NCBI GenBank assembly: GCA_037367405.1
Contig: JAZKJV010008269.1
Coordinates: 248,001 to 312,000 of the forward strand
DNA from: Ottelia alismoides
Taxonomy: Eukaryota > Streptophyta > Magnoliopsida > Alismatales > Hydrocharitaceae
Length of the DNA: 64,000 bases
Direction: 5' to 3'
The position numbers and the translations under genes are program-made. Positions 21,385 to 33,409 of this stretch are shown here, in pieces. A model generated the notes under the pieces. That model had not been told where the DNA came from, searched no databases, and worked only from the letters and a program-made list of their open reading frames with translations. Positions within the stretch are counted from its first letter, which is position 1; the number at the start of each line of letters is the position of its first letter.

Positions 21385-22516
21385 GAAAATTCTAAGGAAA
21401 AAATGCCTTGAAAAATGAATAATAAATAGTAATTGTTTTTATTATTTTTAGGTTATAATTTTCTATAGTATTTTATACTTATTTTTATTTTTTTTGAGGT
21501 TGTTTATTATAAGTTAATTTTTAGGGTTTAATTTATAGGTATATTTTCCTATGTTTTGAGTATTTTATTTTTATAGTTTTGACTTTATTATTTTATTTTC
21601 TTTTTTTATATCTACAACTTATTTTTATATACATACATAGTTTTTTATTATAATTTTCTAATGTAATATATAGACTTAAATAAATAGGTGTATTTATTGT
21701 ATAGGTATACGTATAGGAGTCTCATCTATGTGTTTTATATATATCTTTTGTTTTTAATATTTATTTAATGGTTTTATTATAGTTTTAATATGTACATACA
21801 TTATAAATAATATTTACAAAATTATAAAAATATGAAATCATAAAAATAATAAAGGACAGATAAAATGAATATTTTATTCAAGTATATTGTACAATAGGGG
21901 TCCAAAACCTAACTTTCACACCTTAACTCCAAAAAATATAAAACTACCTTTGCTATTTAAAAGTTATAAACAATTAAAGGTGATTTTGATATATTTTGAG
22001 TTTTTATTTGGGAGATATGGGTCTGTGGGATTTTACTCTGTGTATAAAATGTACATTGTATATTATTTTTGTATGAAATAAATTTTGTATTTTTCTATAC
22101 ATTTTTATCTACAAATTTCATGTACAAAGTTTCTTAATTTGAGATGTAAATAATAAAGACTAAAATAGGTTCCAAAAAGGAACTATTGGCCTATTTTGTA
22201 GAGTGATCCATCTGTATTTCCTGTGCAGTATGGCGCCCTATCTCCCCCTATTTTATTCCTTGTCGGGTAAGTCATCATGATGACTAAGTCTCAGGGGCTA
22301 GGGTCACTTCAGTGTCCTTAACACTTCGCTCTTTTTCTTTTCTTTCCTTTATTCTTTTATTTTGGCAATAAATACAATAAGGGTTTAGTACTTTATATAG
22401 TATTTTGTACAGTTTAATGAATGTTTATTTTGACAAATTAATGATATATTCATGCATTCAACTAGGGTTTAAAGGCCAAAATGAAAGAATAAAGGTGATG
22501 AAATGGAGATTCATCA

Positions 22517-24330
22517 GGTTGTCATTAGGTTGTCTATCTTCTGGCTCATCTTGTTCTTTAAAGTTGAGCCATAAAATCCAGGGATGGGTTAGCATGGGCA
22601 ACCTCGGAAGATTCAGCCTGATGAGACCGTTGATTTTGCTGGTAGGAGGGAGGTCATTGCTGGTAACCCTGAGAATAGTGAGGAGGAGGAAGAGCGGGCT
22701 ATTGCTGGTACTACGAGGAGTATTGGTGATGGTATGGAGAAGGCAGCTGCTGATATTGTTGTTGGCGGTATCTAGACTACTGCTGATAATTGCACTGCCT
22801 CCAATTGCAACCATGTTGCGGAGGTTGTTGTTGCTGGGCCGGGTTGGGTTGGTAGTTCTGCCCTCCATGTTGTTGGTGAAATGGCCTTTTGGACAGATTC
22901 TGGAAATGTTGTTGTTCATGAGGATGGGTCATATGCTGATCGTTTCCCCAAATGGCACTCACCTCTTGAATGAGCGGTAGAGGTGGAGAACAAGACTCAA
23001 TTTATTGAGGTTGGTATTCATGCAGTTGGTAGACAACCATCTAAGTTTGTGGCTATGGTTGATGTTGTTCCAGGGCCTGCACGTAGTATACGTGCTGGAT
23101 CGGAGGCTAGTTGGGACTCGGTTGAGGCAGTTGTGGCTGTGGCTGCTCCTTCTTCTCAACGGAGGCTCAGGTGCATGGGTTACTGCATTGCAGGTGTTGA
23201 TAATGTTCACCAGTATCTCCAGCTTCTTGGTGATGATATCAAGCGTATCTAAGTCTTTCATTCTTTGCTCAATCTTGACGGGATTCTCTAGGTCCTGAGA
23301 CAACTTCTCAATTATATCGACTTTTGACATGCCGTTGACAATGATGCTCAAGACAAAACTATCACACATGACGACTTCTCTTGTCTCTACCATGTTCACG
23401 TTCTTGAGGAGAGCATGTTGTAGTTGCAGTTGGATATGGAAGGTACGAGATGAGGATAGTACAACCTCTCCTTCGCCCATCTCCTCAAATATCTGCCATA
23501 TTGCATCCTTGTTCTTATTAAAGTGAGATCTTTCATAGGCAGCATCAACCATACATTGACTTGCTTATGTCAATCCCCCAAAGAAATGTTGGACCATGAT
23601 GGTCCTCGAGATGTCATGGTGGGGGCATATGGGCACTTTTTGATCAGAACACTAAACGTCTCTCATATTTCATAGAAGGATTCTTGGGGTCCCTGAGAGA
23701 TGCTAGAGATATTCGACTACATGAGATTGAGATAGCTGATAGGATAGTAATTGTGAAGGAATGTTGACTTCAAATCCTCCCAAGTCATCACCATCTTCTC
23801 TAGATGGTTTATCATATAGAGAGCCTTGCTCAGGAGGCTGAATGGAAAGGTAGCCATCTTGACTATGCCCAATGGAATGTTGGGGTAGTGAGTGGTACTA
23901 CATATGTGGTCAAACTGTTGTAGATGGATATATGGCTCCTCATTGGAATTCCCATGGAAGTTATGGAGGATCGAAAGGAGTTGCAGCTAGAGTTCAAAGT
24001 GTTCGTGGATTGGTGTAATCTAGATTCACTCTTTGATGCGGTCGGCCCTTAGATTGTAGGCTTGATTGAGTGTTGGATCGGGTTAGCCTCTCCCTCCGTC
24101 TTCCCCTCCTCCATGGGGTCCATCTACAGAGTGATTGTCTCTATCTTCATCATAACAACATCCTCGAGGTGTCTCCCTATCTTCGGATCTCCTCCTCATA
24201 TTGTTCAACATATCCTGGAAAGCGACCTGAGCTAGAGCTTGGCCAATGACTTATTGCCGGATGGCGTGGATGGAGGCCATGAGCTAGCTATTGACTTCAT
24301 TCTATTTGGGCCCAACACCCTACTCTGTAT
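22517..24330 (-). pseudogene. Athila-like gypsy gag remnant
   Basis: Broken minus-strand frames give a gag protein in order. The best preserved is 22959-23552 (starting MVDAAYERSHFNKNKDAIWQIFEEM), matching the gag region normally reading like DAA...EAYELIEEMA. Upstream fragments (about 23560-24050) give HNFHGNSNEEPYIHLQQF, LPFSLLSKAL-type and TWEDLKSTFLHNYYP segments typical of the retrotransposon gag domain. Downstream, 22777-22962 holds a Gln/Asn/Pro-rich linker (NYQPNPAQQQQPPQHG). Gag would assemble the particle. It belongs with the pol at 9483-13909, separated from it by LTR-D. Several stops and shifts. Confidence 0.7.
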
Positions 24331-26237
24331 CTTGCTCGGTGTTCTTCTATGAGTTCCCTTTCCTCTCCCTGATGGAGCCATCTATGATCCTATCTGTGAT
24401 TGTGCGGGCTTGAGGTCGGGGTTAAGATATGCAATGGGAAATACGCCTCAATCAGTCTGCATGAAGTTACCAGATGGAGAAAATAATTCGGAATTAGGGT
24501 CAGTTCTGAAATTTATTAGGTATAAGGAAGGGTATGGAGTGAAGTCAATATCCATCCAAAATGGACAGAACTCGGGAAGAGAGTGTTCTTGGTCTAGCTG
24601 AGGAAGAAGAAGCGGGGAGACCTAAGGGTGGTTTACGGAGTCTGAACCATGGACTTGGAAATTGCCCCAAATTATTGAAGATGTCGGACTCGAGGAGTTG
24701 ATGTGGGTGTCGACAGAGTCCCAATTAAGTCATCCTGTAATTGTCATCTCGAAGCAAGAGAGAAGATCGAGTGGGAAGAAGGATGTAGTGATCAATGAGA
24801 AGCAAAAGGAGTGTAAAACAGTAGAAGGCTCATGATGAGCAGGGGTCAAAGAGGAAGTAAGAAGAGAAGGGTGGTAAAAATGCGCAGGAGCACAGTACTT
24901 TGATCTTTGATCCTAGTGAAAACAAAAAAACACCAAACAAAATGGATTCACTAACTCAACCCAATGTGACGTCGTGAGAGTTCGGCTATTTTTATCTTTT
25001 CAATTTTAGGGTTGTCGATATAGGCAATAAAATTGTCACGATTCCTTAAGAGGCAAGCCCTAGAGGAGAGGATGTACTACCAAGAAGAGTCTCTCTGTAC
25101 TTGTTTCGTTTCTTGTATCATATGATCTATGCTTTTTGAGATCCTCAACATCATTCCTAGGTGGCTACATAGCCAAAGAAAAGAGAGAGGAAGTCGATAG
25201 ACAAAACCACTACTTCAGACCAAGCTCACAACGGAACTACCATGAGCGTGCAAGGTCATACTCAGACACAAATGATGAGACAAACACACTCGTGAGGGTG
25301 TGGCCTAAGCTCAGTACTTCAGACCAAGTCAGTGTTCCACACAAGGTAGGAACACCGTCGTCGACAAGGCCCTACTCGTCTACGTACAATAGAAGCGCCA
25401 ATACTTCGCCAGCCCAGGTGATAGTTGAGGCAACCACAGATCAGGTTTTTGGCTCTATTCCTTAAGGGTCATGCCTCGCTCTGTCTAGAATGTATCTGAA
25501 ATAAAGAGGGGCTTTGTGGACCCAAAATAGTGATGTTTGTTACATATTTTAATTAGGGTCAAAGTGAGATCAGCGGTCCCTTTTTAAAATTTTTGAATTT
25601 TCAGTTTTTCGAGTATTTTTCAAAATAAAATGCCTAACAATTTTTATTTTCTTTAATTCCTATGTGATCTAAAAATAGAGGGAGATAGCGTCAAGCAATG
25701 CAAGTGGACACGAGGATGGAAATCTATCCTTGTATCAAGTGATGCATGCAAAGATAGAAGACTTACAACACTTCCCAGCTCTCTCCATGCGGGATGCAAA
25801 ACAAGGAATTTATAAACGTAATCTATATGGCGGAATGCAAGCGAAAATTGTCCTAAGAAGACAATTGATAATTTCATGAAGAACCAAATGCTAAATACTT
25901 AGAAAGAGACCTAGAGTCTGGTCTTGGAGGCTCCTCAATGCTCACCACAGTGGGCCCTGCAAGCGTAGTATGGAGATCTCTCACAGCACGTGGTTTCAAG
26001 TCTAAGTGTCCAACAATTAATTTTAACTAAGTTCAAATGTTGAGACTATAGTTGCATGTAAGATATTAGGTGTTTGGCCTTAATTTACTCGATCAAGCAA
26101 TTCCTAAAATGCTAAAGGCTCATTCCACAAATCAAAGAAGGTGGAAAGCACAAAACATAACAAATAGAGAAAATAAAGGTGACAAAAACTAGAGAAAATA
26201 AAGGCGACAAAAACTCGAGAAAATATGGTGAGCCCCA
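24331..26237 (-). other. Gypsy leader / unassigned sequence
   Basis: Lies upstream of gag in the element's sense. There is no recognisable gene. A 109-codon plus-strand ORF at 25136-25465 (MRSSTSFLGGYIAKEK...) has no domain I know and lies opposite to the element's sense. The phrase ACTTCAGACCAAG occurs twice within it (25214 and 25317). The rest is AT-rich. Confidence 0.4.
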
Positions 26238-27266
26238 TGACGAATCCGAAAATGCCTGTGTTAAAAAGTTGTTTTTTATCGTTTGGCTTAAAGAATGATT
26301 AGTCGTGCGTTGTAGGCGGCAATCAGAATCGGTCAAGAAAATACCACAAATAATTTATTCAATTTTTAATCTCGTGGTTTTATGTTTATTTTACTTGGGC
26401 AAGTCCCAAGGTCGATCTCAAGGAGGCAAAGGAACAACATAGAGAAATGTCTATCAAAGTTCGTGTTCGATTTTCGAGGTGGTCTTTTTTTGGAATTTTC
26501 AATGCAATAAAGGGTGCAAAATGCAAATTCGGCCTTATTTTAGGGACTAAAATGTAAATTTCGATCAGACGATGTCCGAAAAATATGAAATTAGGCCACG
26601 AAGTAAATTATGATGAAATGGGTGCATTTTAATTTTTTTGGAATTTTTGGATGCAATATAAATTTTTTATGAATTTTTAAATGTAAACGAGATGAATTTC
26701 AATATTTAATTATAATAAATACTAAACCTACTTATTTTCAAGGAACAAAATTATCTAAGATCTATCACTAGGTGATGAATCTTAGAAAAACCTAAACCTT
26801 GAAAATGTAAGATCTAGTACCTATAAAAATTAAATAATGAAATATGCAAAATGATTTTTACAGAGCAAATGATGCATGTACGTGCAAATCTTTTTGAGCA
26901 CAATGTTAAGCACAATTAACTCTACAATGTACAATTTTTTCGGGGATTTTTAGAGCAATGATTAATCAACTATGAATTTCAGAGCAAGAAATGGGCAAAA
27001 TACGCAAATTTCCACAAAATAATTATTTATTAATTAACCATCTATCACAAATACTCATAATATGTCAAAGTGTAGAGAATTAATTAACAAACATCATGCT
27101 ATTTTTGGATTAATAAAATAATGTAAAGAGAAGGTCCATAAATACGGGGAACACAAGGGTATACTTGCAATAAATAAATATAAAATAAATAAAGAAATAA
27201 CTGTAGTGGGGGGGCTGAGATGTAAATACCACTAATTCAGGGGTGTTTTCTGCAAAATACCCAATA

Positions 27267-27436
27267 GGCACGTGCTGTGCACGTGCCCTTGGGAAGGAGA
27301 TACTGAACTACAAAATGGGGAACCTCCGAGGGCTTCTTTGCAATTGACCCAGAGGGTCACGTGCGAAGCACGTGACCCCTGGGGTTGATGAACCTGATGA
27401 CGTTCCCCCGCCACGTGCCTCGCACGTGAGGCGGGG
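27267..27436. promoter_or_regulatory. Three G-box palindromes at left edge of LTR-E GC island
   Basis: 27267-27287 has arms GGCACGTGC and GCACGTGCC with loop TGT. 27354-27378 has 11-bp arms GGGTCACGTGC and GCACGTGACCC with loop GAA. 27405-27436 has arms with CCCCCGCC and ACGTGC matching across a CTC loop apart from a 2-base bulge. All share the core CACGTGC-N3-GCACGTG. Confidence 0.7.
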
Positions 27437-28486
27437 GCCTCGGGCTACGTGCCCGGTGGCGAGGCGGAGGATGGCGGTCCGGCAGAGGAGGGGCCGCTTG
27501 GCCACGGTGGTTGGGCGCAGCTGAGGCCGATGCTCGGCGGAGGAGCTCCGGTAGCGGAGGTTGTCAGCGAGAGAGCGGCAGAGTCGGAGCTGGGCGAAGA
27601 TGGCTGAAGTCGAAGACGTGTGGCCAAGGCGGAGGCGTAGGCGGCGAAGCTCGATGAAGATGGAGATGCGGAGTCGGATGATGTCGTGGCGTTGGTTGCT
27701 AAAGGGGGTCCGGCACGGCTGGTGGTGCTGTTCGTCGAGGCGGAGGCTGTCGCGGTGGGTCAGCACCTAGAGGTTATGTTCCTTGTAACCGGAGATGAAG
27801 ATGAAGGTGGGGGAGTTGGCGTTGGAAGCTCCTCGAGCGGGAGGGTCGAGGCAGAGTACGGCCGGTGCTGCAGCAGGCGGTGGTGGCGTGAAGTCGATGA
27901 CAAGTCGAGGCGGAGTAGTCGAGGATGGTGGCCGGCGGAAGGGATGTTGATGAAGATAACACGATGGCTCAATGACTCACGGCCAGAGCTTGAGCAGCGA
28001 AGGCGACGGTTGCCGCGACTGCAACGAAGCTTGAAGGCTTCGGATCTCGCCCAGCCTCCAAGGCAACCTTGCCAACGGTGCTGTCACCGTCGTCGACGAA
28101 GCTCCCCCTTTAACTGTGTGATTCGGCGGATGAAGGTCTCTGGAGGGCGGCATGGTTCTTATAGGGTTTGGAGGCTGCCGACGATGGAAGGAGATCGGGG
28201 GCGATTTGGGTGGTGATCGGCGATGGAGGAATTTAGGGGATACGATCTGGGGGATCGGCCGACATTTGCGGGAAGCGGCGGCGCAAGATGATGGAGCGGA
28301 TCGTGATGAAGATACGGTGGATCGGAGATTAGCTTCAGCCGAGATCCTTGGCGTAGAAATCGGGGGAGCGGGCGGCGCTCGATTGGGAAGGAGGTGTGCT
28401 GGGGAAGAAACACAGTGGCCGTCCGATCGGCCAAGATCGGACGGTCGTGATTCAGATACACGGCAGGTCAAAGGGGGGCGGCGCGA

Positions 28487-28636
28487 GCGCACGTGCAGTG
28501 CGCGTGCGGGTGCGGCACGTGCGCTGCACTTGCGTGGCTTTTTATTATTATTTTTTAATTAATTTTTTTCAAAACGAATTATAAATAAAGCCAAAAACGG
28601 TTGACACGTGGTGGCACCAGGTGCTGCCACGTGTCA
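28487..28636. promoter_or_regulatory. G-box palindromes at right edge of LTR-E GC island
   Basis: GCGCACGTGC paired with GCGCGTGC (28487-28507), GGCACGTGCGC (about 28514-28524), then a long hairpin at 28602-28636 with outer arms TGACACGTGG and CCACGTGTCA and 15 of 17 bases paired in total. Confidence 0.6.
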
Positions 28637-29496
28637 GCACCTGAAAATTCGAAAGATAAATATTTTGTAAAATCGAAAATAAATAGTAAATGACCTCGGA
28701 TCGAAAAACTTTCTTCACGAAAATTGCTCGTCTTGATGAGATCTACAACTTTCATGACATCAAAACCAAAATCGATCAAATGCACAAAGTGAATTTTTGG
28801 GGTATCCCATGTATATAGAATACCTTAATTTTGGGGTTTTGTAATTTTTTTGTTCTTTTTAAAATAGATAAAAATCCGGAAAATTACTGTAAAATCAAAG
28901 ATAAATAAAGACACATTAATATAATTTTTTTTGGATTTTTATTAATAGGTTAAGCAAGTATATAAAATAATAGGTCAAAAACTGCTAAAATACACAATAT
29001 ACAAAAGAGACCCAAAACCCAACTTTCACATATGAGCTCCGATTCACTTGAACTTGGTCTTGTTTCGAAGGTAATTGAATGTACAATAGTTCAAAAGTGA
29101 TTAGGATTAAAACGGACACTGGATGAGGGAGATATGAGGGTTTTAGTCCGAAAATCTTGAAATTAGGGTTTGGGTTTTTGGTCCACTTATTTGGGTTAGT
29201 TATTTTTTTGTATTTTTCCTTTATTCTTGTTAGTGATGTGTACACAGTGAAAGTAGTTTTGAGTCATTCGGAGTTAGCATGAATGAGTTAAAAATCCAGG
29301 AAGTTAGGCTATTTACAGGTCACTTTTGGCTTGGATTTTTGGCTTCTTATTTTGTGCAGATTTTTGTGCTAAAATGCAATTCTTATGAAATCATGAACTA
29401 ATGCTAATTATGCAGAATAGATGCAAGAATGCTGTTGATTTTGAGGATTTTGAGCTTAATAAATGAGATTTAGAGTGATGAATACGAGATTCATCA

Positions 29497-29868
29497 CCCC
29501 AAAGTGAACAAACACTTGCAAATTAGGCATGAGTGTCCAAGTCCAAAGTAGTTGTATTATTACAAATTATTAAACAAAAATAAATGCACTCTCTCAAAGG
29601 CCTATGCTAATTCTTCTCTATCTCTCTTTCTTTCTCTCTCCTCTCGGCCCACAAGTAGAAGGACCAAGTCTTCTAGAATTAGGTGCCTCAACCACCTAGG
29701 CAGTCATCGTCGTCTCGAAGTCCCTTGCAAGAAAAATAGAGGACACGAGTATTAGCACACGAAATAATTATATCAAATAAAAGAGAAATTGAGTGAAGAA
29801 AAATAATGAAATAAAAATGACCCAAAATTATATCCTACGCGTTGCTCACTGGTAATCGCACCATTTCA
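29497..29868 (-). other. Leader next to 5' LTR-F
   Basis: No gene. It includes a CT-rich run (29616-29644) and the primer site at 29846-29863. The part next to LTR-E may belong to that element's 3' end. Confidence 0.45.
29846..29863 (-). promoter_or_regulatory. Decayed tRNA-Asp primer binding site
   Basis: Minus strand TGGTGCGATTACCAGTGA lies five bases inside LTR-F. Set against the Athila primer site complementary to tRNA-Asp (TGGCGCCGTTGCCGGGGA), about 12 of 18 positions agree, and four of the differences are C-to-T or G-to-A. This marks LTR-F as the 5' LTR on the minus strand. Confidence 0.55.
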
Positions 29869-32241
29869 TGAGCAGGAAAATCGAGGGATCTAAAATGAGC
29901 CTCACAAGGTGAGGACTCAGTCGTTGTGACGATCTCTCAATATATGCATTCAATCAACAATTAACGCACACAAGAAACAAATTAATCAAGAAAGGGGTCA
30001 AAATTTATTATACCCTACAATAGATTGTATAGCGGACAAGTACAATAAGGGTCGAACTCAGGGAACAACGGGGAATAGACAATCAAAATTTACTAAAAGA
30101 ACACAATAAATGATTTTGGGTTTTTTAGGATATTTTTGAATTTTTATGGATTTTTCATTATGTATATTTTTATGGATTTTTATTTTTATATATTTTTTAA
30201 ATTTTATAATTTTTATTTTCTTTTATATTTTCTGATTTTTATTTTCTTTTGATTTTCTAAAAGATAAAATAAACATATAAGTACTAATATATATTATAGA
30301 CTAATAAATATATAAATATAACTAAAAATAATAAAAAAATTATCGAATAAAATATTTTTGTGTTGTTTATATTCTTCTCCTATTTTTGTGATTTTTCAAG
30401 TATTTTTGCTAATTTTGAGTATGTTAAAGTGTCAATATCTGAAAATAGGGATTAATTAACTAGGCCGAATTGATTTGAGATTTAAAAATAACCAAAAGCC
30501 TAAAAAATTCTCAATATTAATTTTAATATATAGATAATAATGTATATAAAATTACAGAATAGAAATTAATATTTTCGAATTTTTGAAGAGTTTTTATATT
30601 TTTACAAGGATTTTTAAGTTTTAAATTTTTAGTCTTTTTCATTTTCTATTGTTAGTGGTTTTTGGTCTTAGATTTTTATGGCTTTTTCTGCAAATAGGGA
30701 CAAATAGCTTAGTTTTTTATTTCTAATAACTAGAAACTAATCTTAATACCTAACAAAAAATATATGTGATATATGTATATGTTGGGTATCTGTAGTAATT
30801 TTCTATAAATGTTTAGAGGTCTAGATCTGTTTTTAATAAAATTCTATAAAAAGAAAATATACACTAGCAGGGGTATTTATGCAAATATTCAAAGTTTTTG
30901 GACTATTTTGGAACACAATATGAAAGTATAAGGAGTAAATAGGAAAATTTCCCAAAAATATCCAATAATATATACCCGAAGAGGTATTTTTGCAACTAAC
31001 TATAAGTCCAAGTGTCCATATGCAAATTCTCTAAAAAAATATTACACTAAATCTGCAAATAAATAGACTGAAATGAAATACAAATTCTCTGAGGATCCAG
31101 ATGCAAAATACCCCGTCCCCTCACGCGCATAGGCATGTGAGGTGATGTGGAATGGACTTGGATGCAAATATGATAAGTACAAGATCTGGAATGCAAAATA
31201 TCCAAAATAATTTACACTATAGACAAATGTCTTCGTATTAAAAATAAAATACAAAAAGTAGGGGCGGTAAAGTATGCAAAATATCCCCACGGCGCGTGAT
31301 CCAACGGTGATGGTGGCTTCACTTAACACGTGACAGGCTCTAGATATGCGATGATGCTTCAGCCTCAGCAGCTGAGATTAGTTCCTAAGAGAGGATCCTA
31401 CGGTCGTGGCTAGTGTTGATCCAACATCTGTAGTTCAATATGGAAGACGAGCATGATCACTCGCCACCTGCGAGATTCGATCAGCCCTGCCAACCACCTC
31501 CGAGCACTTGGAAGTCTCGCATGTTGCTCAAAAGTTGCATGGATGCACCTTGCATCTGATGGTCTCTCAGGAAGCTCCAGAGCTCAGTGGTGGAGCTTGG
31601 GAGGTTCGGAGAAGAAGAGGGGCTCTAGGTCCCTGGTTCTGGATCAAAATCAACCCACGAGGGGTCCTTTGGCCCTCCAAAACCTGCAGGAAGGTTATGC
31701 ACATAAAAACGGATGTCTTTGGGGTTGTGTTAGGTCAGAATGAATGATAATGGAATCGGGTGGCGCTCTCCAGGCACGCAACATAGGAGGAGATTGGATC
31801 TTCTGATATGGGTAAGATCATGGGGAATGAAGATGCTTGGTGTGTAGAGCAATGATGGGGGAACGAGATGAAGGTGGTTAGCGGACGAGGGGCAGTCAGA
31901 TCACAGCGAGGATGTTTTTGGAGCTCATCTCCAACGAACTACGAATCGGAATTTTAACAAAATACAAGCTAATTTGACTGAAATTATAACATAATATATA
32001 CTACTACTACACCTAGAATTGAAAGTGCAAAGAAATAAAGGCACATCTTCCCGGAGGAGCTGGGACAAAGCATGTAGCGGAGCTGGCCAGAGAAGCTCGG
32101 ATCAACCTCGGATATGAAGCTTTCTTCACCGATGAACTGTTGGAGCGTGTCTTGCTATCACCAGGAACTCGATCTAGGACTAGGTTTAGGGTTTAGTTGG
32201 CAAAAGAGCGATCAAGAAACAAAGGGAGGCGGATGAGATGG

Positions 32242-32250
32242 CTATATATC
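32242..32250 (-). promoter_or_regulatory. Candidate TATA box of LTR-F
   Basis: GATATATAG on the minus strand, at the position equivalent to 5720-5728 of LTR-B. Confidence 0.4.
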
Positions 32251-33409
32251 GGGCTATCTTTGCTTGTGCAGAGCGCTCAATTCAGAGGTTTTTGGATCAA
32301 AAAATCAAGGGTGCGTGAAAGATGGATGATCGAGGTGGAGAAATGGTGAAGGAATCATTCCAAATCAATGATTGCATTGATTAGAGAAAAGGCAAAAGAG
32401 AAGGTTAAATGACATTCTGTAGGACCTAGGGCCTCGGTCAGAGATTTGACAGAGATCAACAGATGACAAGCCCTGATTGGGTCACGTCATCCGCAAAAAG
32501 ACAAAAATGAAAACAAAAAGAAGAAATAAATGTAAATAAAATAGTAGTTTATTTATTTATTATTTAAAACATAAAAAAATATTTATAATTTTATGTAGCG
32601 TTTTATGGTGATTTTTATTTGTTTTTACAAGTTAATTTATTATATGTTATTTTTAAAGGTTCATTTATTGGTATATTTACCTATATATGAGGTATTTTAT
32701 TTTTATTTTGTATTTTTTATTTTATTATTTTGTATACATAATTTATACATTTATAACTTATTTTTATATGAACAAATATATTTTTGTTATATTTTTCTGA
32801 TATAGTATGTACACTTAAATAAATAAGCGTATTTATTACATACATATAAGTATATGTAATCCATCTATGTCTTTTTGTATATTATTTTATTTTAATGTAT
32901 ATTTTATGGTTTTATTGTATTCTAAATATGTACATACACTATAAAGAATATTACGAAAGTATAAAATATAAAGTAATGAAATATATAAAGAATAAATAAA
33001 ATGATATTCAGGTATATAATACAATAGGGGTCAAAACCTAACTTTTGCATCTTAACTCCAAATTAAATGAAACCACTAAATAGCTAATTAAAAGCTATCT
33101 ACAGTTAAATGCGATTTTGATGCATTTTGAGTTCATATGGAGAAGATATGGGTCTGGTAAGTTTGGATTTTGGATTTTTTTAGTGTACAATGTACGATTT
33201 GTATTATTTTTTGTGTAAAGTAAAATTTATATTTTTCTATGTATTTTTATCTACAACTTTCGTATTCAAAGTTTCTTTATTTAAGGTACAAATAATAAAT
33301 AATAAAATGGGTCCCAAAGATGAGTTATTGAAGGGTAAAAATTAGGGTTTTATTGTGTTTTGACCCTTATCTCCCCCTACTTTATTCTTTGTCGGCCCAG
33401 TCATCATGA

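Larger units (their letters stand above)
13910..22516 (-). mobile_element. LTR-D, Athila-like LTR segment split by a copia element
   Basis: The right end (TTCATCA at 22516) and the whole 3' half match LTR-A. The left end is uncertain: the match to LTR-B/LTR-F begins around 13910-13930. The copia element at 13971-19046 interrupts it just after the ACAATCAACCCACACA block shared with LTR-B. Gypsy gag sequence lies on both sides (before 13909 and after 22517) and no primer site or purine tract adjoins it, so I read it as a solo LTR inside gag. A clear 5-bp target duplication was not found (GGCTA at 13923-13927 against GGTTG at 22517-22521 is only suggestive). Confidence 0.55.
26238..29496 (-). 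mobile_element. LTR-E, Athila-like LTR flanked by CCCCA repeats
   Basis: Begins TGACGAATCC and ends GATTCATCA, as the related LTRs do. CCCCA immediately precedes (26233-26237) and follows (29497-29501), fitting a 5-bp target duplication of a solo LTR. A caution: the right flank also resembles the purine tract and 3' UTR of its family, so one CCCCA may be coincidence. It carries the largest GC island of the window (about 27230-28540), bounded by several CACGTG palindromes. The 170-odd-codon ORFs of the island on both strands are Ser/Arg/Pro-rich without recognisable domains. Confidence 0.65.

Noticed and set aside
27686..28492. Overlapping 171-176-codon ORFs on both strands
   Set aside because: They sit in the GC island of an LTR, are Ser/Arg/Pro-rich on either strand, and show no motif; related LTRs have no matching frame.
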